Of a DNA stretch of 6,960 bases, positions 5,566-6,960 are shown in pieces. The stretch comes from Acidobacteriaceae bacterium (GTDB lineage: Bacteria > Acidobacteriota > Terriglobia > Terriglobales > Acidobacteriaceae). A program made the translations under genes and the position numbers. The stretch spans positions 1 through 6,960 of the forward strand of contig PLST01000296.1 of the NCBI GenBank assembly GCA_003164255.1. Reading direction: 5' to 3'. The notes beneath the pieces were generated by a model, which searched no databases, was not told the DNA's origin, and worked only from the letters and a program-made list of their open reading frames with translations. Each line of letters begins with the position of its first letter. Position 1 is the stretch's first letter.

Positions 5566-6363
5566 ATGAAAGTACGCAGCGGATTTTTAATCGCACTTGT
5601 TCTAACCACGACAGCCGTCCTCACGCATTCCGCGTCCGCACGTGCGCAGCAGGGGGACAGCCACGCCGCCATCACCGCGCCGGTTGCCGCCCAGGCTCCG
5701 CAAACCGCCGCGCCGGCCATCTCGCACGACGATCAGATGAAGAACGACTGGCCCTGGCTGGGCCGCTTCAAGGAGGATAATTTGAAGCTTCCGCCGCCCG
5801 CCCCCGGCGAAGACCGCGTCGTCTTCATGGGCGACTCGATCACCATCGGCTGGCATCTCGACCAATCGTTTCCCGCCAAGCCTTACTTGAATCGCGGCAT
5901 CAGTGGACAGACCACCCCGCAGATGGTTCTCCGCTTTCACCAGGACGTGATTGCGCTCGAGCCGAAAGTGGTCATCATCTTGGCCGGCATCAACGACATT
6001 GCGGGTAACACCGGGCCCATCACCGTGGAGCAGACTGAAGACAACCTGGCGGCGATGGCCGAGATGGCCACGGCCAACCACATCAAGGTGGTGCTGTGCG
6101 CGGTGCTACCCGCATTCGACTTTCCCTGGCGCCCAGGCCAGGCGCCGATGCCCAAAGAAATTGCACTGAACGCCTGGATCAAGACCTACGCCGCCTCGCA
6201 TGGCCATGAATTCGTCGACTACTACACGGCCATGAAGGACGACCGCGGCGGTCTGCCCACATCCCTGAGCCATGATGGTGTGCATCCGCTGCCGGCCGGG
6301 TATGAAGTGATGGCGCCACTAGCCGAGGCGGGGATCGAAAAGGCGCTGAAAGGCACCTTCTAG
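5566..6363 (+). CDS. Exported SGNH/GDSL-type hydrolase (esterase or acetylhydrolase)
   Basis: The 265-residue product carries a Sec-type signal peptide: MKVRSG, a hydrophobic core, then Ala25-Arg26-Ala27 as a likely cleavage site before Gln28. An Ala/Pro/Gln-rich linker follows to about residue 55. The catalytic domain shows all SGNH blocks: block I FMGDSIT with nucleophile Ser91, block II NRGISGQTT with oxyanion Gly114, block III AGIND with Asn143, and block V DGVHP with Asp237 and His240. This fits the GDSL-like lipase/acylhydrolase family (SGNH clan), whose members remove acyl or acetyl groups from lipids, sugars or glycans. The substrate cannot be read from sequence. Predicted location is periplasmic or secreted. 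The frame stays open back to 5332, but that start would lie ahead of the terminator hairpin, and the 5518 start would bury the signal peptide behind 16 residues. The gene is complete and intact, and lies 240 bases after the lipoprotein stop. Confidence 0.88.
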   Translation: MKVRSGFLIALVLTTTAVLTHSASARAQQGDSHAAITAPVAAQAPQTAAPAISHDDQMKNDWPWLGRFKEDNLKLPPPAPGEDRVVFMGDSITIGWHLDQSFPAKPYLNRGISGQTTPQMVLRFHQDVIALEPKVVIILAGINDIAGNTGPITVEQTEDNLAAMAEMATANHIKVVLCAVLPAFDFPWRPGQAPMPKEIALNAWIKTYAASHGHEFVDYYTAMKDDRGGLPTSLSHDGVHPLPAGYEVMAPLAEAGIEKALKGTF

Positions 6364-6371
6364 AAGCCGAC

Positions 6372-6399
6372 CCCTGTTCCCTGTTCCTTGTTCCCTCGG
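6372..6399. repeat. Tandem heptanucleotide repeat (CCCTGTT family)
   Basis: Two exact copies of CCCTGTT (6372-6378, 6379-6385) are followed by a one-mismatch copy CCTTGTT (6386-6392) and a decayed start CCCTCGG (6393-6399). It begins nine bases after the esterase stop codon. Heptameric short tandem repeats between genes are known from several bacterial lineages, notably cyanobacteria. Any role here is unknown; copy number may vary between strains. Confidence 0.55.
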
Positions 6400-6416
6400 C
6401 CGCTGTGCCCCTCAAT

Positions 6417-6439
6417 TCATCGCAGTTTTTTCGCGATGA
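6417..6439. other. Small hairpin with T-rich loop between the esterase and pip
   Basis: TCATCGC at 6417-6423 is a perfect inverted match to GCGATGA at 6433-6439, with a nine-base loop that contains six T residues. The T run is inside the loop instead of after the stem, so it does not look like a standard terminator on either strand. It may still end esterase transcription weakly, or it may be chance. Confidence 0.25.
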
Positions 6440-6461
6440 GTGGGCGGCGAGGGGCCAGCGG

Positions 6462-6467
6462 TACACT
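6462..6467 (+). promoter_or_regulatory. Weak candidate -10 box just ahead of pip
   Basis: TACACT (4 of 6 to TATAAT) ends nine bases before the ATG at 6477, which would put the transcript start at or next to the start codon, that is, a leaderless mRNA. No -35 element is seen at 16-18 bp. The absence of a Shine-Dalgarno sequence before either pip start is compatible with leaderless translation but does not prove it. Confidence 0.18.
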
Positions 6468-6476
6468 GTTCTAGCT

Positions 6477-6960
6477 ATGTCCAACCAACAGTTGTCCGCC
6501 TCCACCATGAAAGATCCCCTAACCTGGCTCTATCCTCCCGTCGAGCCCTACAACACCGGTCGGCTCCAGGTTTCGCCCGTACACGAACTCTACTTTGAGC
6601 AGAGTGGCAACCCCGCCGGCAAGCCGGTAGTGTTTCTCCACGGCGGTCCCGGCGGCGGCTCCGATCCTAAACAGCGCCGATTTTTTCACCCCGAAAAATA
6701 CCGCATCATCAACTTCGACCAGCGCGGCTGTGGCAAGAGCACGCCCTACGCGTCGCTCGAGGACAACACCACCTGGGACCTGGTAGCGGACATCGAAAAA
6801 CTCCGCGCGCACCTCGGAATCGAGCGCTGGCAGGTATTCGGCGGCTCGTGGGGCTCCACGCTTGCCCTGGCCTACGCCGAGACCCATCCCGCTCGCGTCA
6901 CTGAGCTCATTCTGCGCGGCATCTTCCTTCTGCGTCGGCAGGAGATCGAATGGTTCTATC
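6477..6960 (+). CDS. pip: Proline iminopeptidase (prolyl aminopeptidase), N-terminal part, cut by window end
   Basis: The frame is open from ATG 6477 to the window end (161 codons plus one base). The product is an alpha/beta-hydrolase of peptidase family S33 that releases N-terminal proline from peptides, normally in the cytoplasm. Diagnostic stretches are LYPPVEPY near the start, the oxyanion-hole motif HGGPGGG at residues 55-61, F-D-Q-R-G-C-G-K-S-T-P, D-N-T-T-W-D-L-V-A-D-I-E-K-L-R, and the nucleophile elbow GGSWGS with Ser124. R-G-I-F-L-L-R-R-Q-E-I-E-W-F-Y follows. All are hallmarks of bacterial Pip of the Serratia/Xanthomonas type. The triad Asp and His lie beyond the window. No signal peptide is present. 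The in-frame ATG at 6507 gives an N-terminus (MKDPLTWLYPP) closer to the family's usual length and may be the real start; neither ATG has a clear ribosome binding site. Confidence 0.88.
   Translation, partial: MSNQQLSASTMKDPLTWLYPPVEPYNTGRLQVSPVHELYFEQSGNPAGKPVVFLHGGPGGGSDPKQRRFFHPEKYRIINFDQRGCGKSTPYASLEDNTTWDLVADIEKLRAHLGIERWQVFGGSWGSTLALAYAETHPARVTELILRGIFLLRRQEIEWFY

Noticed and set aside
5183..5596. Minus-strand 137-codon ORF spanning the terminator
   Set aside because: It runs across the end of the lipoprotein gene, the hairpin and the esterase leader, has no ribosome binding site and no recognisable family.
6519..6887. Minus-strand 122-codon ORF opposite pip
   Set aside because: The plus strand encodes unmistakable Pip motifs (HGGPGGG, GGSWGS) over the same bases, so the minus-strand frame is a shadow.

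Overview
The window looks like a chromosomal stretch of a diderm, GC-rich bacterium (roughly 60% GC by eye), most plausibly an Acidobacteriota member. That placement is inference. It rests on the very long lipoprotein made of serial 'putative Ig' (He_PIG-type) repeats followed by carboxypeptidase-regulatory-like and FN3-like modules, a style common in that phylum, and on the look of the flanking genes. No mobile element, CRISPR array, tRNA or rRNA was seen.

Layout. Positions 1-151 (minus strand) hold the first 50 codons of a DnaC/IstB-like helicase-loader ATPase with an N-terminal four-cysteine zinc-finger pattern; the gene leaves the window at base 1. A divergent intergenic region (152-438) holds a perfect 10-bp direct repeat, small dyads and a possible 18-codon ORF with a good ribosome binding site. 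Positions 439-5325 (plus) encode a 1628-residue lipoprotein: lipobox signal peptide, a BIG-like Ig domain, nine He_PIG-like repeats, two prealbumin-like domains, an FN3-like domain, a segment with an EF-hand/dockerin-type calcium loop, and a C-terminal beta-rich region. It ends in a near-ideal intrinsic terminator (14-bp perfect stem, GCAA tetraloop). Positions 5566-6363 (plus) encode an exported SGNH/GDSL-type esterase with all four signature blocks. After a 113-bp gap with a heptanucleotide tandem repeat and a small hairpin, 6477-6960 (plus) carries the start of a proline iminopeptidase (pip), cut by the window end.

The genes do not form an obvious operon. The lipoprotein is terminated before the esterase, the esterase has its own candidate promoter, and pip appears separately expressed. 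The lipoprotein and the esterase are both predicted to be exported, so a joint role at the cell surface is possible, but nothing in the sequence proves it. I do not see a clearly new multi-gene system. The points most worth a second look are the architecture of the giant lipoprotein (calcium loop, paired cysteines), the short ORF in its leader, and the tandem heptamer before pip.
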